From positions 310,001-374,000 of the forward strand of contig NZ_JAHZIJ010000002.1 in NCBI RefSeq assembly GCF_019443105.1: 64,000 nt of DNA, in the 5' to 3' direction. A program made the translations under genes and the position numbers. The DNA comes from Paenibacillus oenotherae. Lineage in GTDB: Bacteria > Bacillota > Bacilli > Paenibacillales > Paenibacillaceae. This document shows positions 53,506 through 63,062 of the stretch, piece by piece. Within the stretch, counting starts at the first letter, position 1; each line of letters opens with the position of its first letter. The notes below the pieces were generated by a model. That model did no database searches and had not been told where the DNA came from. It was given only the letters and a program-made list of their open reading frames with translations.

Positions 53506-53715
53506 TTTACTCTTCTAACTCGTGCTCTTTCGAGGATTCCCCTCACTCTACTAACCGGATCTGTTGCAGTCAGTCACTCGCACACGTTTGAAGCCAAATT
53601 GACGGGAAGCCCGCCGGATCCTTCTCAATGTTTGTTGCTTTTTATGAAAAAAATTGGTCCGACATTCTGTTTCCAATGCACATTAATGCGCTGAATAACG
53701 TCGGCTATTTCTAGC

Positions 53716-54438
53716 TTAATTCACAATACGATCGAGGATAGCCTCGCCCTCTGCGATAACGCGGTTAAAAGCCTGCTGCAAAGGCTCTAGCGCCGACACA
53801 TCAGCCCCAATAGCCTTCAGCTTTGCTCCAGCCTCTGTCATGATGGCATTGAAGGAAGACACGCAGCCCGCGAATGTCTCTTTGCCTTGCTTATAGAGTA
53901 CTGTTTTCTCATGCGCCGTTTCTGCTGTTGCAAACTTGTATGCAATCACCATTAACGAACTCTCGCAGCCGGACTTCAGTGCCTCAAGCTTCTTGGCTGT
54001 ATCTTTTACGATAAGTGCAATTTCCTTCTCGTCAGGCTTGTCAGGCTTGTCTGGTTTATCCGGCTTGTCCGGTTTATCCGGCTTCTCGCCTGGTTTATCC
54101 GGCTTCTCGCCCGGCTTATCCGGCTTCTCACCCGGCTTGTCCGGCTTCTCGCCCGGCTTATCCGGCTTCTCGCCCGGCTTATCCGGCTTCTCGCCTGGCT
54201 TATCCGGCTTCTCGCCTGGCTTGTCCGGCTTGTCGTTCGGCTTGCCCGGCTTGTCGCTCGGTTTGCCCGGCTTGTCGCTCGGTTTGCCTTTGGCAATGTT
54301 TTTCTTCAGCGCGTCGAACAAGTGTGTGAAAATCCCCTGTGAATTCCCTTCTGCGTAAGTAACCTGTACTGCTGTTGGCGCGAATACAGTACCTAGCAAA
54401 GTAATCGTGAGCATGATCGCAATCTTTCGCAGCTTCAT
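53716..54438 (-). CDS. Secreted protein with KPGEKPD tandem repeats
   Basis: 240 aa from ATG 54438 (behind GAGGAG); an in-frame ATG 14 codons earlier is not supported. Signal peptide KIAIMLTITLLGTVFAPTAV... ending near AEG. Central low-complexity block of about 90 residues: GKPSDKPGKPSDKP, then seven KPGEKPD units (21 nt each) and a KPDKPDK tail. C-terminal helical domain with two Cys (SGCESSLM, FAGCVSSF). The proline/lysine spacer suits a wall-spanning or polyanion-binding surface protein. Function unknown. Part of the glycan gene neighbourhood, with 75 bp to the next gene. Confidence 0.85.
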   Translation of the reverse strand: MKLRKIAIMLTITLLGTVFAPTAVQVTYAEGNSQGIFTHLFDALKKNIAKGKPSDKPGKPSDKPGKPNDKPDKPGEKPDKPGEKPDKPGEKPDKPGEKPDKPGEKPDKPGEKPDKPGEKPDKPDKPDKPDKPDKPDEKEIALIVKDTAKKLEALKSGCESSLMVIAYKFATAETAHEKTVLYKQGKETFAGCVSSFNAIMTEAGAKLKAIGADVSALEPLQQAFNRVIAEGEAILDRIVN

Positions 54439-54512
54439 ATGTGTATGCTCCTCTCTAAAATAACGCCTTCGCACTGCCACACTTTGCCCATCGCATAAAT
54501 GGACAGTTCCTC

Positions 54513-55241
54513 CTACTTTTCATCAAGCGATTGCTGATAGCTTTTTCCCCGGCTCATCCCGTATTTCTTGGCAATCTTGATCAGCCTGTCATACTCTTCC
54601 TCCGACAACTGTTCCATCGCCTTGCGCTTCAGCTCTCGCTTCTCCTCTATTGTCAACCCCCCTCCTAGCGCAGACTGGAATGCTTTCAACTCCTCGACGC
54701 TCCAATGCTTCATGAGAACTGAGCCGATCTCAATCTTCTCCATCATCGTCACTTTATCCCCGGCTTCCCTCGCTTCTTCAGCGGACAAGGCTTGCTTATC
54801 CGCAGCGCTTGTCTTCCCCGCCGCAGACTGCTGGCCGCCATTAGACGATGGTTTTGTCCTGGCTGCCGCCTTGCTTGAGGAGGACGGCTTCGCAGCCGCA
54901 GCCGCATCATCTGCGCTGGACTGATCTGCCCCCTTATTCCGGTCAACAGGGGCACTCGTATCATTTGCACCGCCGGATCCCTTGTTGGATAACTTCCGCA
55001 CAGCCTGATCAGAAAGCGGTTTGTTCTGCTCCCCTTCACGCTGCGCATCCGTTGCCAAGGGCTCGGAAGCTTCGATTGGCAGCATGGAATCCTCCATAAG
55101 CACTTGCAGCAGATGATCGGTCATCCGGTCATAGGCATACCACGCCGCACCAAGCAGCAGGAGCAGCATGACACCAAAGGCCAGCAGCCACCGCCGCCAC
55201 CTTGGTGCTTTAATAAGCTTTTTCGTGGATTCATCGTTCAT
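54513..55241 (-). CDS. Single-pass membrane protein of unknown function
   Basis: 242 aa. Cytoplasmic tail MNDESTKKLIKAPRWRR, one membrane helix (~18-38), a long Ser/Ala/Lys-rich linker (~60-150), and a conserved-looking C-terminal helical domain SVEELKAFQSALGGGLTIEE ... LSEEEYDRLIKIAKKYG. No family recognised. 37 bp downstream of ugd, so it probably belongs to the glycan operon; a scaffold or regulator role is possible but unproven. Confidence 0.8.
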   Translation of the reverse strand: MNDESTKKLIKAPRWRRWLLAFGVMLLLLLGAAWYAYDRMTDHLLQVLMEDSMLPIEASEPLATDAQREGEQNKPLSDQAVRKLSNKGSGGANDTSAPVDRNKGADQSSADDAAAAAKPSSSSKAAARTKPSSNGGQQSAAGKTSAADKQALSAEEAREAGDKVTMMEKIEIGSVLMKHWSVEELKAFQSALGGGLTIEEKRELKRKAMEQLSEEEYDRLIKIAKKYGMSRGKSYQQSLDEK

Positions 55242-55278
55242 CCTGCATAACCTCCCGCATCGGTTATGGGTTCAGCGC

Positions 55279-56622
55279 TTAGAAATTGACAGATTGACGG
55301 TCTCTATCGACTCTATTGACAGGGGGACGTCCGACAGAATGATATTGGAAGCCGAAACGCTCCAGCACTTCAAGATCGAAGCAGTTCCTGCCGTCAATAA
55401 TGACAGGATGCTTCATGAGACTGCGGACAAGCGCGAGATCCATGGACATGATATCCTTCCACTCGGTCAGGATCACGCACACATCAGCACCGTTCACCGC
55501 CTGCTCCAAACGTTCACAGTACTGCACGCCGGAAGGCAGCTCCCGCTTCGCGGACTCGGCAGCAACCGGATCATAAGCGCGAACAGTCGCGCCCTGCTTG
55601 AGCAGCTCCGGAATGATCGTCAGCGAAGGCGCATAGCGCATATCGTCCGTTTCCGGCTTGAACGCCAGTCCCAGCACGGCGATCTGCTTGCCGGACAAGC
55701 CTCCGACCGCATCGCGCAGCTTATCCATCACGACATACCGCTGCTTCTGATTCGTGCGGATGACCGACTTGAGCAGCTCAAAGTCATAGCCCGCTTTGTC
55801 CGATATATGCGCTAATGCATACGTATCCTTCGGAAAGCAGGAGCCCCCGTAGCCGATGCCCGCCTGCAGAAACTTGCTGCCAATCCGCGAATCAAGCCCC
55901 ATACCGGCTGAGACGTCGACCACATTCGCTCCGACACGCTCACAAATGTTCGCAATTGCATTGATGAAAGATATTTTCGTCGCGAGAAAGGTGTTGGCCG
56001 CATACTTGATCATCTCGGCACTCTCCAGGTCAGTGAAGAAAATATGCGTCTTGAACGGTGCATGCAGCTCGGCAATGACCTTGGCAGCCTCCCTGTTGTC
56101 CGAGCCGATAATAGCGCGGTCCATGCTCATGCAATCAGCTATGGCAGAGCCTTCACGCAGAAACTCCGGATTGGAGACGATATCGAAGGTGGTCCAAGGA
56201 ACCTTCTTGTTCGCACTGACAACCTCCCGCACAAGCTCCCCGGTTCCGACCGGCACCGTGCTTTTATTCACAATAATTTTATACCCGTTCAGATGCTCCC
56301 CGATCTTCTTGGCCGCCGACATGACATAGCGCATATCCGCCTCGCCCGTCTCTGACATCGGTGTGCCAACCGCGATATAAATAATATCCGATGCTTCAAT
56401 CGCCTCGCCGACATCTGTTGTGAAATAGAGCCTCTCCGCCTCCGTATTGCGCTTCACAAGCTCCTCCAGCCCTGGTTCATAGATCGGAATTTCACCACGG
56501 CGCAGCCGCTTGATCTTGCCCTCATCCACATCGCAGCAGATAACCCGGTTGCCAATCTCCGAGAAGCAAGCCCCCGACACCAGACCGACATAACCCGTAC
56601 CGATAACCGTAATTTTGCGCAT
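55279..56622 (-). CDS. ugd: UDP-glucose 6-dehydrogenase
   Basis: Oxidises UDP-glucose to UDP-glucuronate with two NAD+. 447 aa. NAD fold VIGTGYVGLVSGACF (6-20), GTPMSETGEADMRYV, FLREGSAIADC, active-site Cys 262 in GYGGSCFPKD, and AFKPETDDMRYAPSL. Next gene after galU with 0 bp between them, so the pathway order is kept. Supplies the epimerase at 62016. Confidence 0.96.
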   Translation of the reverse strand: MRKITVIGTGYVGLVSGACFSEIGNRVICCDVDEGKIKRLRRGEIPIYEPGLEELVKRNTEAERLYFTTDVGEAIEASDIIYIAVGTPMSETGEADMRYVMSAAKKIGEHLNGYKIIVNKSTVPVGTGELVREVVSANKKVPWTTFDIVSNPEFLREGSAIADCMSMDRAIIGSDNREAAKVIAELHAPFKTHIFFTDLESAEMIKYAANTFLATKISFINAIANICERVGANVVDVSAGMGLDSRIGSKFLQAGIGYGGSCFPKDTYALAHISDKAGYDFELLKSVIRTNQKQRYVVMDKLRDAVGGLSGKQIAVLGLAFKPETDDMRYAPSLTIIPELLKQGATVRAYDPVAAESAKRELPSGVQYCERLEQAVNGADVCVILTEWKDIMSMDLALVRSLMKHPVIIDGRNCFDLEVLERFGFQYHSVGRPPVNRVDRDRQSVNF

Positions 56623-57525
56623 CTACTTCGCCACCTTATTTAAGAGTGAGAAATGCTGTTCGTACACGTTCTGAATATATCCGAGCATGTCCAGCTTCAG
56701 ATCTTCACGCTGGAGCGCGAAGTCTAACGTCGCTTTAATGAATCCGAACTTATCCCCGACATCGTACCTTACACCGTCAAAATGATACGCCAGCACCGTC
56801 TTCTGATCATTCAGCTTCTTGATCGCATCCGTCAGTTGAATTTCACCGCCTGCGCCAGGCTGTTGATTCTCCAGAATATCGAATATTTCCGGCGTCAATA
56901 TATAACGGCCCATAATAGCATAATTGGAAGGTGCGGCCTTGCGGGAAGGCTTCTCCACAAGCGTATCCAGGAAAAATACCGACGGCTCGATGGAGGAGCC
57001 TCGCGGCGCGATGATTCCGTACTTGGAGACATCCTCGTCCGCGACACGCTGTACGCCGACCACTGAGGAAGAGAAGCGGGAATATACGCGCATAAGCTGG
57101 CTCAGGCATGGCTGCTCCGATTGTACGATGTCATCCCCGAGCAGAACCGCGAAGGGCTCGTTCCCGACGAAGCTGCGGGCGCACCAAATGGCATGTCCCA
57201 GTCCTTTGGGCTCTTTTTGGCGGATATAATGTATGTTGGCCATCTCGGAGATCGAGCGGATTTGTTCCAGCTCCTTGATCTTGCCCTTCTGATTCAGCGT
57301 CTCCTCCAGCTCGAACGATTTGTCAAAATGATCCTCAATCGCCCGTTTGCCCCGGCCGCTGACGATCAGAATATCCTCGATGCCCGAGGCGATCGCCTCT
57401 TCGATAATATATTGAATCGTGGGCTTGTCCACGATAGGGAGCATTTCTTTCGGCTGTGCCTTCGTTGCCGGCAAGAAGCGGGTTCCAAGACCGGCTGCGG
57501 GAATAATCGCTTTACGCACTTTCAT
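56623..57525 (-). CDS. galU: UTP-glucose-1-phosphate uridylyltransferase
   Basis: Makes UDP-glucose. About 300 aa from ATG 57525 (behind GGAGGG; ATG 57567 is inside the upstream gene). Nucleotide loop [20 protein letters not shown] (10-29), [40 protein letters not shown] and the C-terminal [19 protein letters not shown]. Overlaps the aminotransferase stop by 14 nt, so coupled. UDP-glucose here may feed both ugd and other wall glycans. Confidence 0.95.
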   Translation of the reverse strand: MKVRKAIIPAAGLGTRFLPATKAQPKEMLPIVDKPTIQYIIEEAIASGIEDILIVSGRGKRAIEDHFDKSFELEETLNQKGKIKELEQIRSISEMANIHYIRQKEPKGLGHAIWCARSFVGNEPFAVLLGDDIVQSEQPCLSQLMRVYSRFSSSVVGVQRVADEDVSKYGIIAPRGSSIEPSVFFLDTLVEKPSRKAAPSNYAIMGRYILTPEIFDILENQQPGAGGEIQLTDAIKKLNDQKTVLAYHFDGVRYDVGDKFGFIKATLDFALQREDLKLDMLGYIQNVYEQHFSLLNKVAK

Positions 57526-58684
57526 GAGTCGCCCTCCTTGTCTCCATCTCATACGAAATACATGCAATGACCCGCTCCTGCTCTTGCTGGCTCATGCTGG
57601 AGCCAGACGGCAGGCAGATCCCCTGCCGGAACAGCTGATCGGACACGCTGAACTGCTCGGTATGCGGGAAATAATCGTATTTGCGCAGCAGCGGCTGCAG
57701 ATGCATCGGCTTCCATACAGGACGCGCCTCGATATTCTCTGCGGCGAGCGCCTTTATTAACTCCGTCGCGGTTACGCCGGCAATTCTAGGGTTAACGGTC
57801 AATGCAGTCAGCCAGCGGGTCGAACGCCCATACGCCGCCTCCGGCATGAAGGTGAAGCCTTCTACATCCCGGAACACCTGCTCATAACGGCTGAACACTG
57901 CACGCCTTGCATTCACCCGCTCCTCCAACAGCTCCAGCTGGCCACGGCCGATTCCGGCAAGAACATTGCTGAGCCGATAATTGTAGCCGACCTCGCTATG
58001 CTCATAGTGAAGAGCGGGATCACGCGCCTGCGTCGACCAATAACGAGCTTTGGCCAAAGCATCGACGTTGCCCGAGACCAGCATTCCTCCGCCTGATGTG
58101 GTGATGATTTTGTTCCCGTTGAAGGAATAGATGCCATAAGCGCCTATCGTACCGCTGGCCCGGCCCTTATATGTGGCGCCCAGCGATTCAGCAGCATCTT
58201 CAATGATCAGGACACCGAACCGTTCACAGAGATCCACAATGGGATCCATATCTGCGCTTTGTCCATACAGATTGACGACGATTACCGCCTTGGGCAGCCG
58301 ATTCTCCCTTCTTGCGGCAATCAATGCGCGCTCCAATGCTTGCGGCGACATGTTCCATGTCTCGAAATCGCAGTCAATGAATACGGGCTCCGCCCCTTCA
58401 TAAAGCACCGGATTGACACTCGCGATGAAGGTCAGGGTCGATACGAACACAGTATCTCCTCTGCCGATTCCAGCCAGCCGCAGCGCTTGATGGATTGCGG
58501 CAGTGCCTGAGCTTAGCGCGAGCGCGCCTCTTGCTGACACTTTATCTGCGAGCTCCCGCTCGAATTCATCTACATTCGGGCCAAGCGGCGCAATCCAGTT
58601 CGTAGCGAATGCTTCATGCACGTAATGCAGTTCCTTTTCCCCGATATGCGGGGGAGACAAGTATATTCGCTTCTCGTTCGTCAT
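57512..58684 (-). CDS. DegT/DnrJ/EryC1 aminotransferase, PglE-like
   Basis: 390 aa PLP enzyme of the sugar aminotransferase family. PLP Lys 192 in [15 protein letters not shown]; phosphate-binding [32 protein letters not shown]. The opening [16 protein letters not shown] recalls Campylobacter PglE, which makes UDP-4-amino-4,6-dideoxy-GlcNAc from the 4-keto sugar. A PglD-like acetyltransferase follows upstream. No 4,6-dehydratase (PglF) is seen in the window; it may lie beyond the right edge. Confidence 0.85.
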   Translation of the reverse strand: MTNEKRIYLSPPHIGEKELHYVHEAFATNWIAPLGPNVDEFERELADKVSARGALALSSGTAAIHQALRLAGIGRGDTVFVSTLTFIASVNPVLYEGAEPVFIDCDFETWNMSPQALERALIAARRENRLPKAVIVVNLYGQSADMDPIVDLCERFGVLIIEDAAESLGATYKGRASGTIGAYGIYSFNGNKIITTSGGGMLVSGNVDALAKARYWSTQARDPALHYEHSEVGYNYRLSNVLAGIGRGQLELLEERVNARRAVFSRYEQVFRDVEGFTFMPEAAYGRSTRWLTALTVNPRIAGVTATELIKALAAENIEARPVWKPMHLQPLLRKYDYFPHTEQFSVSDQLFRQGICLPSGSSMSQQEQERVIACISYEMETRRATHESA

Positions 58685-58804
58685 GTACGGTTCTCCTCGG
58701 TTCGTTATTGTGATATATTGCCCGTCCGGTTAAGCGCCCTCCTTCGTCGAATGAGCGAACTGGTAATCCCAATCACCGCGCAGTTGCCGCTCCACCTCAG
58801 CAGA

Positions 58805-59000
58805 CAGGGGAAAACCTGCGAAAATACAGGAATTCGGGTTAAGTGAAGCGCAAAATCGTATAATGCCTGCAATTATGCAGGAATACGGAGCGGATTCGGT
58901 CGAAATGGGCCACTTGCGGCGAAAAGCCTGCTCTCCAGCATCAATTCGGCTTTCAACAGCACGGAGCGAGAGAAAAAGATGCTGTATTGCAGGAATGATC
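58805..59000. repeat. Hairpin array, copy C (degenerate)
   Basis: CCTGC at 58815 (partner ACAGG), 58866 (perfect) and 58927 (partner GCATC), plus a remnant GCAGG at 58989: spacings 51, 61, 51 in the same register as copies A and B. Lies in the 679-bp gap 58685-59363, between the aminotransferase and acetyltransferase genes. Confidence 0.75.
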
Positions 59001-59002
59001 AT

Positions 59003-59062
59003 CGTTCATCTCGGTTCATCTCGGTTCATCTCGGTTCATCTCGGTTCATCTCGGTTCATCCC
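59003..59062. repeat. 10-bp tandem repeat
   Basis: Decamer TCGGTTCATC five times in a row (59011-59060), with a partial ATCGTTCATC before it. It directly follows hairpin array C. The stretch 59063-59363 has no gene; a GC-rich segment 59131-59200 and an AT-rich tail are present. Confidence 0.9.
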
Positions 59063-59363
59063 CGCTCATACCCTCGTGCTAACTGTCGCCCGCCTTCGGC
59101 TGCCGAGCGAGGTTATGCCAGGTCGAGTCAACTCATTTCTTTTCCGCACCGCGCGCGCCTCCCGCCGCGCGGTGCCATTGCGGCACACGGTGCTCGGTCA
59201 CACGTCAGCGGTCAAACCTCGTATGATTGGTGATTGGTGATCCATGACCGGAGGTGCCGCTATTAGAGCTTTTAGCTCGTTTAATATTCGAAATATTATA
59301 ACTATTCTGAATATATAAAGGCTGATTTCATCTGCATGCCACCGATGCCAACGATGCTCTCCC

Positions 59364-60128
59364 TTACGGAATGATATCCCGCTGCTTGATCACTTTGGCC
59401 GGAACGCCGACAGCGGTTGCGCCTGCAGGCAAATCGCGTATGACTGCTGCTCCTGCGCCGACAACGCACCATGCGCCAATTCGGACAGATGGAATGACAG
59501 AGGCGCCGATTCCAATATGTGCGCCTTCCCCTGCTGCGACATTGCCAGCCAGCGTGCTGTTCGGTGAAATGTGCGCGAACCAGCCTACCTCGGCATCATG
59601 CTCGACGACCGCACCGGAGTTAATAATGACATGTGCCCCGATACAGGCTCCATGATTCACAACTGCACCGGCCATCACAACAGAGCCCGGCCCGATATAG
59701 GCATGCTTGGAGACGCAAGCTGCCGGATGGACAATCGATGCATATCTTTCGGGCGGAAGGCCCAGACGCTGCACCATGGAAGAACGAATCCGGTTGTCGC
59801 CAATTGCGATCAACACCTTCGTATTGTGATCCGCTTCAACTAATTCGCGCACCATCCCGGGGTGGACATGGAAGACACCGTCCCGGCAAGCAATATTGGT
59901 GAATCTGTCATCAGCCACAGCAATAATCCGAAAGGACTCCAGCGCTCTGACATTGTCCGCCACTACCCGTCCATGCCCGCCATCCCCTACAATGATAAGC
60001 GGTGCCAGCCTGGAGCTGGATCTGCCATCGGCATTTGAACCAGCCGCTGCGGATAATAGCTGGCTCTCATCCATTGCCATCCGCTGACGAATGTAGCCGA
60101 TAATATCAACATCGCTATGTACGCTCAT
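59364..60128 (-). CDS. Sugar O/N-acetyltransferase, PglD/NeuD-like
   Basis: 254 aa. N-terminal Rossmann-like part with IIVGDGGHGRVVADNVRAL (~45-63), then left-handed beta-helix hexapeptides from ~140 (HPAACVSKHAYIGPGSVVMA, GAVVEHDAEVGWFAHISPN, VPAKVIKQR). PglD uses acetyl-CoA to acetylate the 4-amino sugar that PglE makes; NeuD-type relatives acetylate sialic acid. Long N-terminal extension of ~40 residues is unusual. Start ATG 60128 overlaps the fusion-protein stop by 4 nt. Confidence 0.85.
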   Translation of the reverse strand: MSVHSDVDIIGYIRQRMAMDESQLLSAAAGSNADGRSSSRLAPLIIVGDGGHGRVVADNVRALESFRIIAVADDRFTNIACRDGVFHVHPGMVRELVEADHNTKVLIAIGDNRIRSSMVQRLGLPPERYASIVHPAACVSKHAYIGPGSVVMAGAVVNHGACIGAHVIINSGAVVEHDAEVGWFAHISPNSTLAGNVAAGEGAHIGIGASVIPSVRIGAWCVVGAGAAVIRDLPAGATAVGVPAKVIKQRDIIP

Positions 60129-61969
60129 ATCGCACGCTCCGCATTCCGGCTGCCGGCAAATTTGCGTACCGTGGCTTGCCCCTCTTGCTGAATCCCTTCG
60201 CGCTTCAGCACTTTAACAATCGTGATAAACACAATTTTGCAATCCAGCAGCAGGGAGCCATGATCGACATACCAGACATCCAGCTTGAATTTGTCCTCCC
60301 AGGTCAGCGCATTGCGTCCGTTCACCTGCGCCCAGCCTGTTATGCCGGGACGAACATCATGTCTGCGCGCCTGCTCCGGTGTATACAGCCCCATATATTC
60401 CATTAATAACGGTCTTGGACCGATGAGACTCATATCGCCCCGAATGACGTTCAACAGCTGCGGAAGCTCATCCAGACTCAATCTGCGCAGCAGCTTGCCG
60501 AAAGCTGTCAGGCGAACCTCATCCGGAAGATCGCGTCCCGACGAATCCTTGCCGTCTGTCATTGTGCGAAACTTGAACAGCATAAAGGGATTCCCGTATC
60601 TCCCCGGCCGCTGCTGGCGAAATAATACCGGTGATCCCAGCTTCATGCGAACGGCCAGTGCCGTGACTGCTAATAGCGGCAGCAGCGCCACCACTGCCGG
60701 CACACTGATACACAGATCAACGGCCCGTTTGCTGAAATGGCGCAGCCTGTGCCTCCATTGGCGCGCCTTGGCAGCCTGTGCTTCCACTTCCGCATACATC
60801 TCCTTGATCCGTTTCACAACAAGCGATTCTGTAAAATGCGCCTCTATGCGGCTCCTTCCTGCAGCACCCAGCGCTTCACGGCGGGCTTTATCGCTCATCA
60901 TCCGGCTAAGGGCATCGGACAGCTCCGCCACATCACGGTAGCGCACCAGCTCTCCTGTAGCCGCTTGCCCATTAACCTCTCCACTGCCACCCGCGCTATA
61001 ATGGGCCAGGCTGCCAGCACTAACGACAAGCTCCCGCGTGCCAAGGACATCGGTCGCCACAACGGGCTTGCCGTAGGCCATTGCCTCCATGAGCGACCGG
61101 GGAATGCCTTCCTTCTCGCTCGTCAGTGTGACGGCATCCGCAATGAGCAGCCAGGGAACGAGCGGCGACTGCTGTCCGATGAGAATGATATCGCCATCCA
61201 GTCCCTCATCCGCAATACGTTTGCGGATCGCTCCCTCAAGCGGCCCTTGGCCCGCAAGTGCGGTAACCCAGCAGAGCTTGCCCTCGCGCTTGGCCAGCGC
61301 AATCGCGTCAATGAACAGCTCGTGATCCTTAACCGGCTCGAACCGCGCAGCCATAAGCAGCATCGGCACTTCCTCACGAATCCCATATGCCCGCTTCAAG
61401 TCGTTCCTATTCAGGCGGAGCAGGGCATCCGATGCCGCATGATCAAGCTTTTCCAGATCAACGCCATTGCCCTCGTAATAGACCTTTCTCCAAGGCGCCA
61501 GCCGCTGCATGACAGCTGCATCCTCCCTGTTCTGGGAAGCAAGCGCATGACAGAACAGCGCGCTGGCCTTCTCCAGGAGGCGATACACCGCATATGCTCC
61601 CCGCGATTGTCCTTCATAGAAGGGCAAGCCATGGCTCGTATGAATGATGACTGGAACGCCTGCCAGCCATGCTGCCACTCTGCCGATCAAGCCTGCTTTG
61701 GCCGTATGGGTGTGAACCACATCATACCGCTCGCGAATGAACAGCTTGCGCATGCGCCATATCGAACGCAAGTCACGAAGCGGCTGAATCGTGCGGCTCA
61801 TCGGAACATCCCGCCAATGGAACGGGTAATCGGCGCGGATCGTTTCATCAAGGCCATCGCCGGCCGATATGAAGGTCACATCATAATCGGCACCATGCAG
61901 CAGCGTCAGCTTGTCGCCGAGTATTTTGTGGCTGATGCCCGACGTGCATACATGCGCTACTTTCCTCAT
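60125..61969 (-). CDS. Fused GT4 glycosyltransferase and monotopic phosphoglycosyl transferase
   Basis: 614 aa from ATG 61969 (MRKVAHVCTSGISHKI, after AGGAGGAGGA); the frame is open further but overlaps the next gene. Residues 1-~395: GT4 fold (HTHTAKAGLIGRVAAWL, MLLMAARFEPVKDHELFIDA, EGIPRSLMEAMAYGKPVVAT). Residues ~405-614: bacterial sugar-transferase (PglC/WbaP type) with a membrane re-entrant helix, PVLFRQQRPGRYGNPFMLFK, Asp500-Glu501 in SLDELPQLLNV, and GDMSLIGPRPLL. PglC-type enzymes transfer a sugar-phosphate to undecaprenyl phosphate; a fused GT could add the next sugar. Next to PglD/PglE-like genes. Confidence 0.9.
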   Translation of the reverse strand: MRKVAHVCTSGISHKILGDKLTLLHGADYDVTFISAGDGLDETIRADYPFHWRDVPMSRTIQPLRDLRSIWRMRKLFIRERYDVVHTHTAKAGLIGRVAAWLAGVPVIIHTSHGLPFYEGQSRGAYAVYRLLEKASALFCHALASQNREDAAVMQRLAPWRKVYYEGNGVDLEKLDHAASDALLRLNRNDLKRAYGIREEVPMLLMAARFEPVKDHELFIDAIALAKREGKLCWVTALAGQGPLEGAIRKRIADEGLDGDIILIGQQSPLVPWLLIADAVTLTSEKEGIPRSLMEAMAYGKPVVATDVLGTRELVVSAGSLAHYSAGGSGEVNGQAATGELVRYRDVAELSDALSRMMSDKARREALGAAGRSRIEAHFTESLVVKRIKEMYAEVEAQAAKARQWRHRLRHFSKRAVDLCISVPAVVALLPLLAVTALAVRMKLGSPVLFRQQRPGRYGNPFMLFKFRTMTDGKDSSGRDLPDEVRLTAFGKLLRRLSLDELPQLLNVIRGDMSLIGPRPLLMEYMGLYTPEQARRHDVRPGITGWAQVNGRNALTWEDKFKLDVWYVDHGSLLLDCKIVFITIVKVLKREGIQQEGQATVRKFAGSRNAERAI

Positions 61970-62015
61970 CGTCCTCCTCCTCCTTCGCTTTCTTGTGCGT
62001 GCATGGCGCCGTCCG

Positions 62016-63062
62016 TCAAGCGAGATCAGCCCGCAGCAGCTCCTCGGCCGTAAGCCTTGAGCTATAATAGTTCCGGTACCATTCCACGAAACGTCCCAAT
62101 CCTTCATCAATCGTCGTCGTAGGCTTGAACCCGATATCACGGGCCAAATCATCGATATCCGCAAAGGTAGCCACCACATCACCCGGCTGCATCGGCTGGT
62201 AATCGATCTTCGCCTTCACGCCAAGCTTGCTCTCAATCGTTCGGATAAAGGTCATGAGCGCCTCCGGCTTATTGTTGCCGATGTTGTACACCTTAAAGGG
62301 GGCATAGCTGGAGCCGGGATCAGGATTTTCTCTGTCCCACAGCGGGCTTGGCGCTGGCGGACGTTCGTGAAGCCGGACAATGCCTTCTACAATGTCGTCA
62401 ATATAGGTGAAATCCCGCTGCATCCGTCCTTCGTTGAACACTTTGATCGGCACGCCGCTGGCAATATCCCGCGTAAAGCTGAAGTAAGCCATGTCCGGCC
62501 TGCCCCAAGGTCCATAGACAGTGAAGAACCGCAGTCCCGTTGTCGGCAATCCGTACAGATGGCTGTAGGAATGCGCCATCAGCTCATTGGATTTTTTCGT
62601 TGCCGCGTACAGACTGACGGGATGATCCACATTGTCATGGATGCTGAACGGCATCTTCACATTGGCGCCATAGATCGAGCTGGAAGAAGCATACAGCAGA
62701 TGGCGAACCCCGTGACGGCGGCAGCTTTCCAGCACATTGCCGAACCCGGTCAGATTCGATTCCAGATAAGCGAACGGATTCGTCAAGCTATAGCGCACCC
62801 CTGCTTGGGCAGCAAGATGAACGACAGATGTAATGCCATGCTGCTCGAACAGCGCATTCAAATCCTCGAACTTTGCAATATCCGCCTCAACGCCTGTAAA
62901 AGAGGAATTGCGGCGCAGCATCCCGAAGCGGTCCCTCTTCAGCTGCACATCATAATAATCGTTGAAATTATCCAGGCCCACGACGCGATTGCCGTCACGC
63001 ATCAACCGTTCACTAAGGTGATATCCGATAAAACCGGCTGCTCCGGTAACTAATATGGTCAT
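62016..63062 (-). CDS. UDP-glucuronate 4-epimerase (SDR family)
   Basis: 348 aa. NAD motif GAAGFIG (7-13), catalytic Ser cluster YASSSSIYG (~124-132) and YAATKK (Tyr152/Lys156). FNDYYDVQLKR, AGVRYSLTNPFAYLESN and YGPWGRPDMAYFSF are hallmarks of the CapI/GAE-type epimerases that interconvert UDP-glucuronate and UDP-galacturonate. Fits with galU and ugd in the same cluster. Overlaps the upstream glycosyltransferase by 4 nt. Confidence 0.92.
   Translation of the reverse strand: MTILVTGAAGFIGYHLSERLMRDGNRVVGLDNFNDYYDVQLKRDRFGMLRRNSSFTGVEADIAKFEDLNALFEQHGITSVVHLAAQAGVRYSLTNPFAYLESNLTGFGNVLESCRRHGVRHLLYASSSSIYGANVKMPFSIHDNVDHPVSLYAATKKSNELMAHSYSHLYGLPTTGLRFFTVYGPWGRPDMAYFSFTRDIASGVPIKVFNEGRMQRDFTYIDDIVEGIVRLHERPPAPSPLWDRENPDPGSSYAPFKVYNIGNNKPEALMTFIRTIESKLGVKAKIDYQPMQPGDVVATFADIDDLARDIGFKPTTTIDEGLGRFVEWYRNYYSSRLTAEELLRADLA

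Noticed and set aside
53936-54358. Plus-strand repeat protein (GLSGFSP-type) opposite the KPGEKPD gene
   Set aside because: It is the antisense reading of the 21-bp repeats and lacks a ribosome site; the minus-strand product has a signal peptide and a good start.
60737-62053. 438-codon plus-strand frame opposite the GT-PGT fusion
   Set aside because: Antisense shadow; no start context and no motif.
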